NCBI RefSeq assembly: GCF_035984415.1
Contig: NZ_CP130720.1
Span: forward strand, 7,130,001 to 7,194,000
Source of the DNA: Streptomyces sp. NBC_01296
GTDB taxonomy: Bacteria; Actinomycetota; Actinomycetes; Streptomycetales; Streptomycetaceae
Direction: 5' to 3'
Length of the DNA stretch: 64,000 nucleotides
Under the pieces are notes generated by a model that was not told the origin of the DNA, did no database searches, and saw only the letters and a program-made list of their open reading frames with translations. Positions within the stretch are counted from its first letter, which is position 1. Every line of letters starts with the position of its first letter. Made by a program: the position numbers and the translations under genes. Shown here piece after piece: positions 23,713 to 31,458 of the stretch.

Positions 23713-26148
23713 TCAGAAACCGATGAGGGACTGCTCGGCCCAGATGGTCTTGCCGACCGGGGCGTGCCGGGTGCCCCAGCGCTGGGCGAGCTGGGCGACC
23801 AGCAGCAGGCCCCGCCCGCCCTCGTCGAAGGTCCGGGCGCGCCGCATGTGCGGAGCCGTACTGCTCGTGTCGGAGACCTCGCAGATCAGGGTGCTGTTCT
23901 CGTGGATCAGCCGCAGCTGGATGGGCGGCTCGCCGTAGCGGATGGCATTGGTGACCAGCTCGCTGACCAGGAGCTCGGTGACGAAGGAGGCCTCCTCGAG
24001 CCCCCAGGCCGTCAGCTGGTCGGTGGTGCTCCTGCGGGCGGTGGCGACGACCGCGGGGTCGGAGGACAGGTCCCAGACGACGACCTTGTCCGAGTGCAGG
24101 GCCCGGGTCCGGGCGACGAGCAGGGCGACGTCGTCATCGGGACGGTGGGTCAGCAGGGCCGTCAGCACGCGGTCGCACACCGTCTCCAGCGTGGTGGCGG
24201 GGCGGGTGAGGGCCGCGAACATGTTGTCCAGGGCCTCGTCGATGTCGTGCTCGCGGGCTTGCAGCAGGCCGTCGGTGTAGAGGGCGAGGATGCTGCCCTC
24301 GGGAAGCTCCACCTCGACGGTCTCGAACGGCAGGCCCCCCAGACCCAGCGGCGGGCCGGCCGGGACGTCGAGGAGGTACACGGAGCCGTCGGGGGAGACC
24401 ACGGCGGGCGGGGGGTGGCCGGCCCGGGCGACGGTGCAGCGGCAGGTGACCGGGTCGTAGACCACGTACAGGCAGGTGGTGCCGATGCCTCCCGCGGCTT
24501 CCCCGACGGCGCCCCCGTCCGCCTCGTCGGCGGACAGATGGATGATGAGGTCGTCGAGGTGGGTGAGCAGCTCGTCGGGCGGCAGGTCGACGTCGGCCAG
24601 GGTGCGGACCGCGGTGCGCAGCCGGCCCATGGTGGCGGCGGCGCGGATGCCGTGGCCGACGACGTCTCCCACGACCAGGGCCACTCGTGCGCCGGACAGC
24701 TGGATCACGTCGAACCAGTCGCCGCCCAGGCCGGCCGCGGTACCTGCGGGGAGGTAGCGGGAGGCGATCTCCAGCGCCGCCTGCGTGGGCAGCGTGTGCG
24801 GCAGCAGGCTGCGCTGCAGGGTCATCGTGGTGGTGTGCTCCCGGGAGGCCCCCCGCGTCTCGTGGATGCTGACGGCCGCCCGGGTCGCGAGCTCCTCGGC
24901 CAGCCGCAGGTCCTCCGGCTGGAAGGGCTCACTGCGCCGGTGGCGGCCGAAGACGGCCACGCCGAGGGTGAGACCGGCGGTCCGCAGCGGCGCCACCATG
25001 ACGGAGTGCGTCCCGTACTCGCTGATCCACGCGGCGGCCCTCTCGTCCTCGGCCACCCATTGGGCGAGGGCCGGGTCGGTCGGCCCGTACACGGCGCCGC
25101 GCCCTGTGGCCAGGCACTCCGCGGGAGGTGACAGCGGCGGATAGCTGGTCGTCCCGCCGATCGCGACCTGGGATTCCGGGGTTCCTTCGAGGACCGACCG
25201 TACGGCGGTACGGCACACGGTGACCGGCCCCGAGGCGGGGCCGGCGGACGGCTCGTCACCGCGCGGGGGAGGGTCCAGCAGGTCGACGAACGCGAAATCG
25301 GCCAGCCGGGGGACCGCGACGTCGGCCACCTCCTGCGCGGTGCGGGTGGTGTCCTGGGCGGTGCCGATGCGGGCGTCCGCGACGTCCGGTACGAGGATCC
25401 GCTGCCGCTCAGGCTCGCTCACGGTCCTCTCGTGCGCGGCCAGGGACACGGCACGCACCCGGCCGTCCGGATCGCACACCGGGGCCAGCGAGGTCGCCCA
25501 GCCGTGTTCCGCGCCCGCACTCGCGGAACGGACGAAGGAGTCCAGGTACTGCGGCTCACCGGTCTCCAGGACGAGGCGCATCCTGCGCTCGGTCTCGTCG
25601 CTCACCGGATCAGGGGCGATCTCCGGCAGCCGCAGCCCGCGCATCTCCGCTTCCGTGAGCGACAGCGTGCGCTCCATGCCCGCATTCGCCCGGATCAGCC
25701 TCAGGCCGGCATCGAAGACCGCCAGGAAACAGGGGGACTGGGTGAACGCCCATTCCTTCAGCGGTTCGCCCCAGGGCGTGCCGGGCCCGCTCGTGACGGC
25801 GGACACCACGAGCCACCGGGCGGTCCCGCCGGCAGACGTCCGGCGGTGCGCGAGCAGTCCCAGTTCCACCCGGCGGCCGTCCCGGTGCCGCAGCGCCACC
25901 GTGCCGCTCCACCGCTCCTGGCCGGCCGGGAGCCGGGCCGCATCGCCCCCGAGGCCGTCGGCGAGCAGCTCGGCGGCGGGCACCCCCACGACCTCGGACG
26001 ACGTGTACCCCAGCAGCCGACGGGCGTCCTCACCCCACTCCGTCACGATGCCCTGCTCGCTGATGGTGGCCGTGGCCGTGTATGCCGACTCGAGGGGGGC
26101 GTTCGTTTCCCCCGGCCGCTCACCAGGAAAGCTGGGAAGTTGCTCCAT
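23713..26148 (-). CDS. PAS-GAF-SpoIIE phosphatase with C-terminal HATPase (anti-sigma type) domain
   Basis: An 811-residue cytoplasmic signalling protein: PAS-like domain (about 22-125), second PAS (about 135-240), GAF (about 265-430), PP2C-type SpoIIE phosphatase (about 455-665, with LGGDWFDV, VVGDVVGHG, LALYTDGL, DDDVALLV), and a HATPase_c domain of the RsbW/SpoIIAB kind (about 680-805, SELVTNAIRYG, GGRGLLLV). Such proteins both dephosphorylate anti-anti-sigma factors and bind or phosphorylate partners in stress and development control. ATG 26148. It stands 131 bases downstream of the PKS operon on the same strand and probably has its own promoter. Confidence 0.9.
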   Translation of the reverse strand: MEQLPSFPGERPGETNAPLESAYTATATISEQGIVTEWGEDARRLLGYTSSEVVGVPAAELLADGLGGDAARLPAGQERWSGTVALRHRDGRRVELGLLAHRRTSAGGTARWLVVSAVTSGPGTPWGEPLKEWAFTQSPCFLAVFDAGLRLIRANAGMERTLSLTEAEMRGLRLPEIAPDPVSDETERRMRLVLETGEPQYLDSFVRSASAGAEHGWATSLAPVCDPDGRVRAVSLAAHERTVSEPERQRILVPDVADARIGTAQDTTRTAQEVADVAVPRLADFAFVDLLDPPPRGDEPSAGPASGPVTVCRTAVRSVLEGTPESQVAIGGTTSYPPLSPPAECLATGRGAVYGPTDPALAQWVAEDERAAAWISEYGTHSVMVAPLRTAGLTLGVAVFGRHRRSEPFQPEDLRLAEELATRAAVSIHETRGASREHTTTMTLQRSLLPHTLPTQAALEIASRYLPAGTAAGLGGDWFDVIQLSGARVALVVGDVVGHGIRAAATMGRLRTAVRTLADVDLPPDELLTHLDDLIIHLSADEADGGAVGEAAGGIGTTCLYVVYDPVTCRCTVARAGHPPPAVVSPDGSVYLLDVPAGPPLGLGGLPFETVEVELPEGSILALYTDGLLQAREHDIDEALDNMFAALTRPATTLETVCDRVLTALLTHRPDDDVALLVARTRALHSDKVVVWDLSSDPAVVATARRSTTDQLTAWGLEEASFVTELLVSELVTNAIRYGEPPIQLRLIHENSTLICEVSDTSSTAPHMRRARTFDEGGRGLLLVAQLAQRWGTRHAPVGKTIWAEQSLIGF

Positions 26149-26279
26149 CGCCGCTCATCTCGCCCTCGCTAGTTCCTCTGCCGCCGTCCCACGGCAACCC
26201 CTGCACGGCCAGGCGCTCCACTGACAAGCATGATCCGGCGGGGCTGGGAGCACCAACGCAGTGCTGCCAAGGGGGGCGC

Positions 26280-26996
26280 TCAGTCGGCCGGCCCCGAGGA
26301 GAGGGCTGTCGGGACGCTCGGTGACGGGGCGGGGTGCGCGAGGACGAGGGCGAGGACCGCGTCCCCCGCCTGCCACACCATCGCGCGGCGCCGTCCGCTG
26401 AGTACGGGAGGCTCGAGGCCGGTGATCCGGACGCGCCGCGGAGCGTCACCGAAGATGCCGCTGCGGTCGGCCTTGACCGCGGCTTCCTTGAGCGCCCAGG
26501 CGCCGGCCAGGACATCGGGCCGGTCCGTACCGATCAGGGCGAGTTCCGCGGGGGAGAAGGCGTGGGCCCCGACCCGGCGGACCGCGGCCGCCGATTGCGT
26601 CCCGCACAGGTCGACTCCGACCGGCCCCGGTGCGAGGGCCGCGGCGACGTGCCGGGCGGTGTGGCTGATGGAGACGCTCACGGCCGGCATCGGGCTGCCG
26701 CCGACGACGACGTACGGACTGCCGTCGTCACGCGGGAGGATCTCCACGTCGTCCTCCGGTGCGCCGACTGCTTCGCCGACCAGGCGCTTGGCGAGCACAC
26801 GGCCGGCCACCCACTCGGCCCGCCGCCACGCCGGCAGCGCGTGGACCACGCGCCGTTCGGCCGGTGAGAGGTGCGGCGGGAGAACCGGTGAGACGGGCGC
26901 TGCCCGCCCCCGGCCCGGGCGATGGGCCACGACCAGGCCGGCTCCGCCCCATCGGTGGACGTGGCCCGGTGTGATCGGCGGGAAGGTGGTGTCCAT
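26280..26996 (-). CDS. 4'-phosphopantetheinyl transferase (Sfp/HetI type)
   Basis: A 238-residue enzyme that moves phosphopantetheine from CoA to a carrier-protein serine. Motifs: SVSISHTARHVAAAL (P1-like), GVDL (with Cys in place of the usual acidic residue after it, GVDLCGT), and FSPAE followed by WALKEAAVK, which carries the metal and catalytic residues. ATG 26996 begins 10 bases after the megasynthase stop, so it is the third gene of the operon. Its likely substrate is the ACP domain of the megasynthase; it may also serve the NRPS carriers at the right end of the window. Confidence 0.88.
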   Translation of the reverse strand: MDTTFPPITPGHVHRWGGAGLVVAHRPGRGRAAPVSPVLPPHLSPAERRVVHALPAWRRAEWVAGRVLAKRLVGEAVGAPEDDVEILPRDDGSPYVVVGGSPMPAVSVSISHTARHVAAALAPGPVGVDLCGTQSAAAVRRVGAHAFSPAELALIGTDRPDVLAGAWALKEAAVKADRSGIFGDAPRRVRITGLEPPVLSGRRRAMVWQAGDAVLALVLAHPAPSPSVPTALSSGPAD

Positions 26997-27006
26997 GGCA
27001 GCGGGG

Positions 27007-30000
27007 TCAGGCGGCCGCGGCCTGGTCCAGGTGCCGCAGCTCGTACTCGAGCGCGGTCACGGCGTGACGGATCTGGTCGCAGGTGTGGTCGCAGGTGACG
27101 AAGAAGCGCAGCCGGGCCATTTCCTCGGGTACGGCCGGGTAGAGGATGGGATTGACGCTGACGCCCTGCTGGAACATGGCCTCGGCGAGTCGCAGGGTCT
27201 TCATCGAGTCCCCGACGATGCACGGGACCACGGGGGTGTCCCGGCTGTCCCCGACGTCGATGCCCGCATCGCGCGCGAGGCGGACGAACAGCGCGGCGTT
27301 CTCCGCAAGACGCGCCACGCGCTGAGGCTCGGCACGCAGCAGCCGCAGGGCCGTCAGCGACGCGGCGGTGTCGGCCGGGGTCATGCCGGCGCTGTAGACG
27401 AAGCCCGGAACGGTGTAGCGCAGGTACTCGACGACCGGGCGGCTGCCGGCGACGTAGCCGCCGCAGCTCGCCAGCGCCTTGGACAGCGTGCCCGACCACA
27501 GGTCGACGGCCGAGCGGTCGGTGCCGCAGTACTCGCCGATGCCGCGCCCGGTCGCGCCGATCGTCCCGATGCTGTGCGCCTCGTCGATCATCAGCAGCGC
27601 GCCGTGCCGTCGCTTGACCTCGACGAGGGCGGGCAGGTCGGCGATGTCGCCGTCCATGCTGTACACGCCCTCGATGACGACGAGGACCCGCCGGTAGTGG
27701 TGGCGGACCTGGCCGAGGATCGCGTCGAGGGCGGCGGCGTCGTTGTGCGGGAACGGCCGCCGGGTCGCGCCGGAGAGCCTGCATCCCTGCAGGATGCTGT
27801 CGTGGGCGAGGGAGTCGTGGATGACGAGGTCCCCGGGCCCGACGAGGTGTCCGATCACGGTGACGTTGGTGGCATGCCCATTGGCCAAGGTGAGCGCGGC
27901 TTCGCATCCGAGCAGGTCGGCGAGTTCCGTCTCGAGCTCCAGGTGGAGCGGACGGCTGCCGGACAGCAGTCGGCTGGCGGACACCGACGTCCCGCAGCGT
28001 GCGATGGCCTCCCGGGCCGCCTCGGTCACCCGGGGGTGCGTGGCCATGCCCAGGTAGTTGTAGCCGGAGAACGAGACGAGCTCCCGGCCGTCGATGACGG
28101 TCGTGTCCGTGATGCCGCCTTCGTGGACGAGGAAGTACGGATTCCGCAGCCCCGTCCCGGCGAGCGCGGCGAAACGCTCACCGTGCGCGGCGACCTCCGG
28201 GAAGCACTCGATCCGCGTCTGCTCCTCGGGCGGCGGGGCGCCGACCGGCGCGGCCGCGGGCAGGTCGGCGGCCGGCGGCGCCGGAGCTTCGTCGCCGTGG
28301 TCGGCGCGCTGTACGGGGACGGCCGCGGGTGCGGCGTCCGCGGAGCCGCCCGAGATCAGCGCGGCGATCCTCGCGGCGGTCGGCCGGTCGGCAGCCCTCT
28401 CGTCGAACGTCCACTGCGGCCACTCCCGATGGAGGGAGGTGAACAGATCGGTCAGCATGAGCGAGTCGAAGCCGAGATCGTCGATCAGCAGCTGGTCGCC
28501 CCGCAGATGATCCACCGGGAAGGCGCTGATCCGGGCCACGTGCGCGAGCACGGCGCCGGTGACCTCGTCGATGCCCCGGGCCGGCGAAGGCTCCTGGTCG
28601 TCCGTCGCGCTCTCCCCGGGCGGTGCGGCCCGGGGCGGCAGGACGGCGGCGGGGGCGTCCTGCGGCGCGGGGCGCATGCTCCGCACCCAGTAGGACTGGG
28701 TGTCGAGCCTGGCCACCGGCAGGTCCAGCAGACGGCGGGCTTCCTCGGGAACCAGGGCGCGCGGGTCGACCGGGGCGCCCAGGACCGCGAGCCGGGCGAG
28801 GGCCCGGACGAACCCGCGTCCGCCGTCCGGCGCGGCCTCCGCGGCGGCGACGGCGTGGACGTCTGCGTGCCCGGTGAGGTTGCGGCGGACCGATGTGAGC
28901 AGCGAGCTGCCGCCGGTCACCTGGAGGAAGATGCGGGCCCCCTGTTCGTAGGCGGTCCGGACGGCATCCCCGAAGCGGACCGGCGCGGACGCGTGCCGGG
29001 ACCACAGTTCCCCCAGCCGGTCGGCGTCGGTGCAGACCGCCCCGTCCACGGACGACACGAACGGCAGGGCGGGGCTCCCGAGGCGCCGGTCGGCGAGGTA
29101 CGTGCTCAAGGCCTCGTCGGCGGCGGCGAACCGCGGCGAGTGGAAGGCGCCCGACACCTCGAGGGGCAGCGTGACGACACCGGCCTCGGCACACGTGCGC
29201 CGCAGGACGGCTAGCCCGCGCAGCGAGCCGCTGACCACGAGCTGCCGCGGCTCGTTGAAGCAGGCGAGCCACACGTCGCCGATGCCGGTCATGAGCCGGC
29301 GGCAGGTCTCCTCGTCGCTCTGCACGGCGAGCATCCCGCCCCGGGAGCCGGTCTCGGCCCGTCGCAGGGCTGCACCCCGGTGGGCCAGCAGCCGGACGGT
29401 GGCCTCGTCTGCGAGGGCTCCGGCCGCTGCGGCCGCGGCGAACTCTCCGACGCTGTGGCCCAGGGTGAGGTCGGGCGCGAGGCCGCAGTCGGCGAGGAGG
29501 TGGGTGGCGGCGATCTGGACGGTGCCGAGCAGCGGCTGACACACGTCGGTGGCGGCGAGCCGCTTCCTGAGCTCCTCGTCGTCGCCCTCACCGGCCGCCG
29601 CCCCGCCGTACAGCAGATCGGTGAGGTCGAAGCCGATGTTGCGCCGGGCCACGGCGCTGAGGGCGTCGACGGTGGTCCGGAAGCCGGTGAACCTCTCGTA
29701 GAGGTCCTGCATCATGCCCGGTCGCTGACTGCCCTGCCCGGGGAAGAGGAAGGCGATGCGGCGCCGGTCCGGCGGCAGGGGAGCGTCGGCGGCGAAGGCG
29801 CCGTCGCCGAGATCGCCCCGGGCGCCGTCGGCGAGCTGCCGGCGGGCCTCGCGCAGCCGTCGGACGAGTTCGTCCGTGTCGGCGGCGACGATCGCGAGCC
29901 GGGCGGTCAGGGGCTCACGCGCGCCCAGGGTGTGGGCCACGGCGGCCACCGGCGGGCGGTCCGTCGTGTCGAGTGCGTCGAGAACGTCGCCGATGTGCTC

Positions 30001-31458
30001 GTCCAGCAGATCGGGGTTGCCGGCCGAGAGCAGGACGAGCTGGGGTCGGGTGGCTTCGGGCCGTTCGGTGAGGTGGTCGACGGCAGGGGCGGGCTGCTCT
30101 TCCAGAACCACGTGGACGTTCGTACCGCCGAAACCGAACGAGCTGACGGCAGCCCGCCGCGGGGTGCCCGTGGCCCGAAAGGGCCGTGCGGTGTCGGCGA
30201 AGCGCAGGCCCGCGGCGGCGATGCCCAGGTCCGGATGGGAGCTGGTCTCCGGCTGCGGCACGATCGTGCGGTGGTGGACGACCAGGGCCGTCTTGATCAG
30301 CCCCGCGATACCTGCAGCGGACAGCGAGTGCCCGATGAGGGCCTTGCCCGCCGCGAGGTAGCACAGTGCGGGGTCGTCGTCGGGGAACTCGGTGCGCAGC
30401 CGGCGCAGCGCCTCCACCTCGGCACGGTCACCGACGGCGGTGCCGGTGCCGTGGGCCTCGATGAAGCCCACGGACGAGGGGGCGACCCCGGCCTCGTCGT
30501 AGGCCCGGCGCATGGCGCGCAGCTGGCCTTCGGGGGTGGGGGTCAGCGGTCCGGGAGATGCGCCGTCGTTGGCCGAGCCGATGCCCTTGATCACCGCGTA
30601 GACGCGGTCGCCGTTGGCGAGGGCGTCCGCGAGCGGCCGTATGACGACGGCGCCGGAGCCCTCGCCGAGGACGAAGCCGTCGGCCGCCTCGTCGAACGGG
30701 CGGCACACCCCGGTCGCGGACAGTGCGCGGAGCTTGGAGAAGCCGACCAGGCTGTCGGGGGTGAGGTTGAGGTACACGCCGCCGACGACGGCGATGCGGC
30801 AGGCGCCCTGGCCCAGCTGGGCGATCGCCTGGTCGAGGGCGACCAGTGAGCCGGAGCACGCGGCGTCGACGGCGAAACTGGGGCCGCCGAGGTCGAACTG
30901 CCGGCTGACCGTGCCCGCCGCCATGTTGAGCAGGCTCCCGGGCAGCGTGAAGCTCTGGACGGTGCCGAGCTGTGCTGCCTGTTCCCTGGCGGCGTCGAGG
31001 CCGCCGGGGTGGTCGGCCGTGGGCGACTCGTCGGCCAGGGCGATGACCCGGAGGGGGGCCGCCATCAGGTCCTTGTAGTCGGACACCGATATGCCGAGGA
31101 AGACCCCGGTGTTCTCACGGTCGAAGTCGCCACGGCCCAGCCCCGCGTCGTCGAGGGCCTCGCGGGTGACGTCGAGCATCAGCCGGTGCTGGGGGTCCAT
31201 GGCCCGGGCACGGGCGGGGGGCACCCCGTAGTGCGGCGCAGCGAAACGGTCCACGGCATCCAGGAAGGCGACCTGGTCGGTGTACGCGGTATGAGGGGCC
31301 GAGGTGTTGTCGGGCTCGTGGAAGGTCCCGTGGTTCCAGCGTTCCGCCGGGACGGCGGAGAACTGGCGTTCCCCGCTCAGCAGGAGCTTCCAGTAGGCGC
31401 GGATGTCAGGGGCGCCGGGGAAGCGGCAGCCGAGTCCGGTGATGGCGATGTCGGTCAT
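27007..31458 (-). CDS. KS-AT-ACP-oxoamine synthase megasynthase
   Basis: A 1483-residue fused enzyme. Ketosynthase (1-455) with Cys201 (DAACSGS), His336 (EAHGTGT) and His377 (GKALIGHS). Acyltransferase (about 565-880) with GQGSQ, Ser669 (GHSVGE) and GAFHS near 770, the malonyl-type motif. ACP (about 960-1035) with phosphopantetheine Ser999 (LGFDSL). Alpha-oxoamine synthase (about 1085-1475), PLP fold type I, with DEAHS (Asp1292) and Lys1327 (TLSKALA). There is no KR, DH, ER or thioesterase. Expected chemistry: one malonyl extension of an acyl starter, then release by decarboxylative condensation with an amino acid, giving an aminoketone. The order matches the C-terminal part of RedL of prodiginine biosynthesis. 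ATG overlaps the MMPL stop (ATGA). Confidence 0.9.
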   Translation of the reverse strand: MTDIAITGLGCRFPGAPDIRAYWKLLLSGERQFSAVPAERWNHGTFHEPDNTSAPHTAYTDQVAFLDAVDRFAAPHYGVPPARARAMDPQHRLMLDVTREALDDAGLGRGDFDRENTGVFLGISVSDYKDLMAAPLRVIALADESPTADHPGGLDAAREQAAQLGTVQSFTLPGSLLNMAAGTVSRQFDLGGPSFAVDAACSGSLVALDQAIAQLGQGACRIAVVGGVYLNLTPDSLVGFSKLRALSATGVCRPFDEAADGFVLGEGSGAVVIRPLADALANGDRVYAVIKGIGSANDGASPGPLTPTPEGQLRAMRRAYDEAGVAPSSVGFIEAHGTGTAVGDRAEVEALRRLRTEFPDDDPALCYLAAGKALIGHSLSAAGIAGLIKTALVVHHRTIVPQPETSSHPDLGIAAAGLRFADTARPFRATGTPRRAAVSSFGFGGTNVHVVLEEQPAPAVDHLTERPEATRPQLVLLSAGNPDLLDEHIGDVLDALDTTDRPPVAAVAHTLGAREPLTARLAIVAADTDELVRRLREARRQLADGARGDLGDGAFAADAPLPPDRRRIAFLFPGQGSQRPGMMQDLYERFTGFRTTVDALSAVARRNIGFDLTDLLYGGAAAGEGDDEELRKRLAATDVCQPLLGTVQIAATHLLADCGLAPDLTLGHSVGEFAAAAAAGALADEATVRLLAHRGAALRRAETGSRGGMLAVQSDEETCRRLMTGIGDVWLACFNEPRQLVVSGSLRGLAVLRRTCAEAGVVTLPLEVSGAFHSPRFAAADEALSTYLADRRLGSPALPFVSSVDGAVCTDADRLGELWSRHASAPVRFGDAVRTAYEQGARIFLQVTGGSSLLTSVRRNLTGHADVHAVAAAEAAPDGGRGFVRALARLAVLGAPVDPRALVPEEARRLLDLPVARLDTQSYWVRSMRPAPQDAPAAVLPPRAAPPGESATDDQEPSPARGIDEVTGAVLAHVARISAFPVDHLRGDQLLIDDLGFDSLMLTDLFTSLHREWPQWTFDERAADRPTAARIAALISGGSADAAPAAVPVQRADHGDEAPAPPAADLPAAAPVGAPPPEEQTRIECFPEVAAHGERFAALAGTGLRNPYFLVHEGGITDTTVIDGRELVSFSGYNYLGMATHPRVTEAAREAIARCGTSVSASRLLSGSRPLHLELETELADLLGCEAALTLANGHATNVTVIGHLVGPGDLVIHDSLAHDSILQGCRLSGATRRPFPHNDAAALDAILGQVRHHYRRVLVVIEGVYSMDGDIADLPALVEVKRRHGALLMIDEAHSIGTIGATGRGIGEYCGTDRSAVDLWSGTLSKALASCGGYVAGSRPVVEYLRYTVPGFVYSAGMTPADTAASLTALRLLRAEPQRVARLAENAALFVRLARDAGIDVGDSRDTPVVPCIVGDSMKTLRLAEAMFQQGVSVNPILYPAVPEEMARLRFFVTCDHTCDQIRHAVTALEYELRHLDQAAAA

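Noticed and set aside
26230..29214. Very long open frame (994 codons) on the plus strand opposite the megasynthase and PPTase genes
   Set aside because: It is an antisense shadow caused by G/C-rich third positions: it crosses several real genes, is rich in Arg, Gly and Ala without domains, and has no ribosome binding site. The same holds for plus-strand frames at 10980-14345 and 16208-18766 and for minus-strand frames at 46541-49156 and 50687-53428.
27007..31458. Megasynthase as a complete RedL, hence a prodiginine cluster
   Set aside because: The N-terminal adenylation and first ACP domains of RedL are missing, and no other red genes (such as RedH, RedN or RedM types) are in the window; only the final module type is shared.
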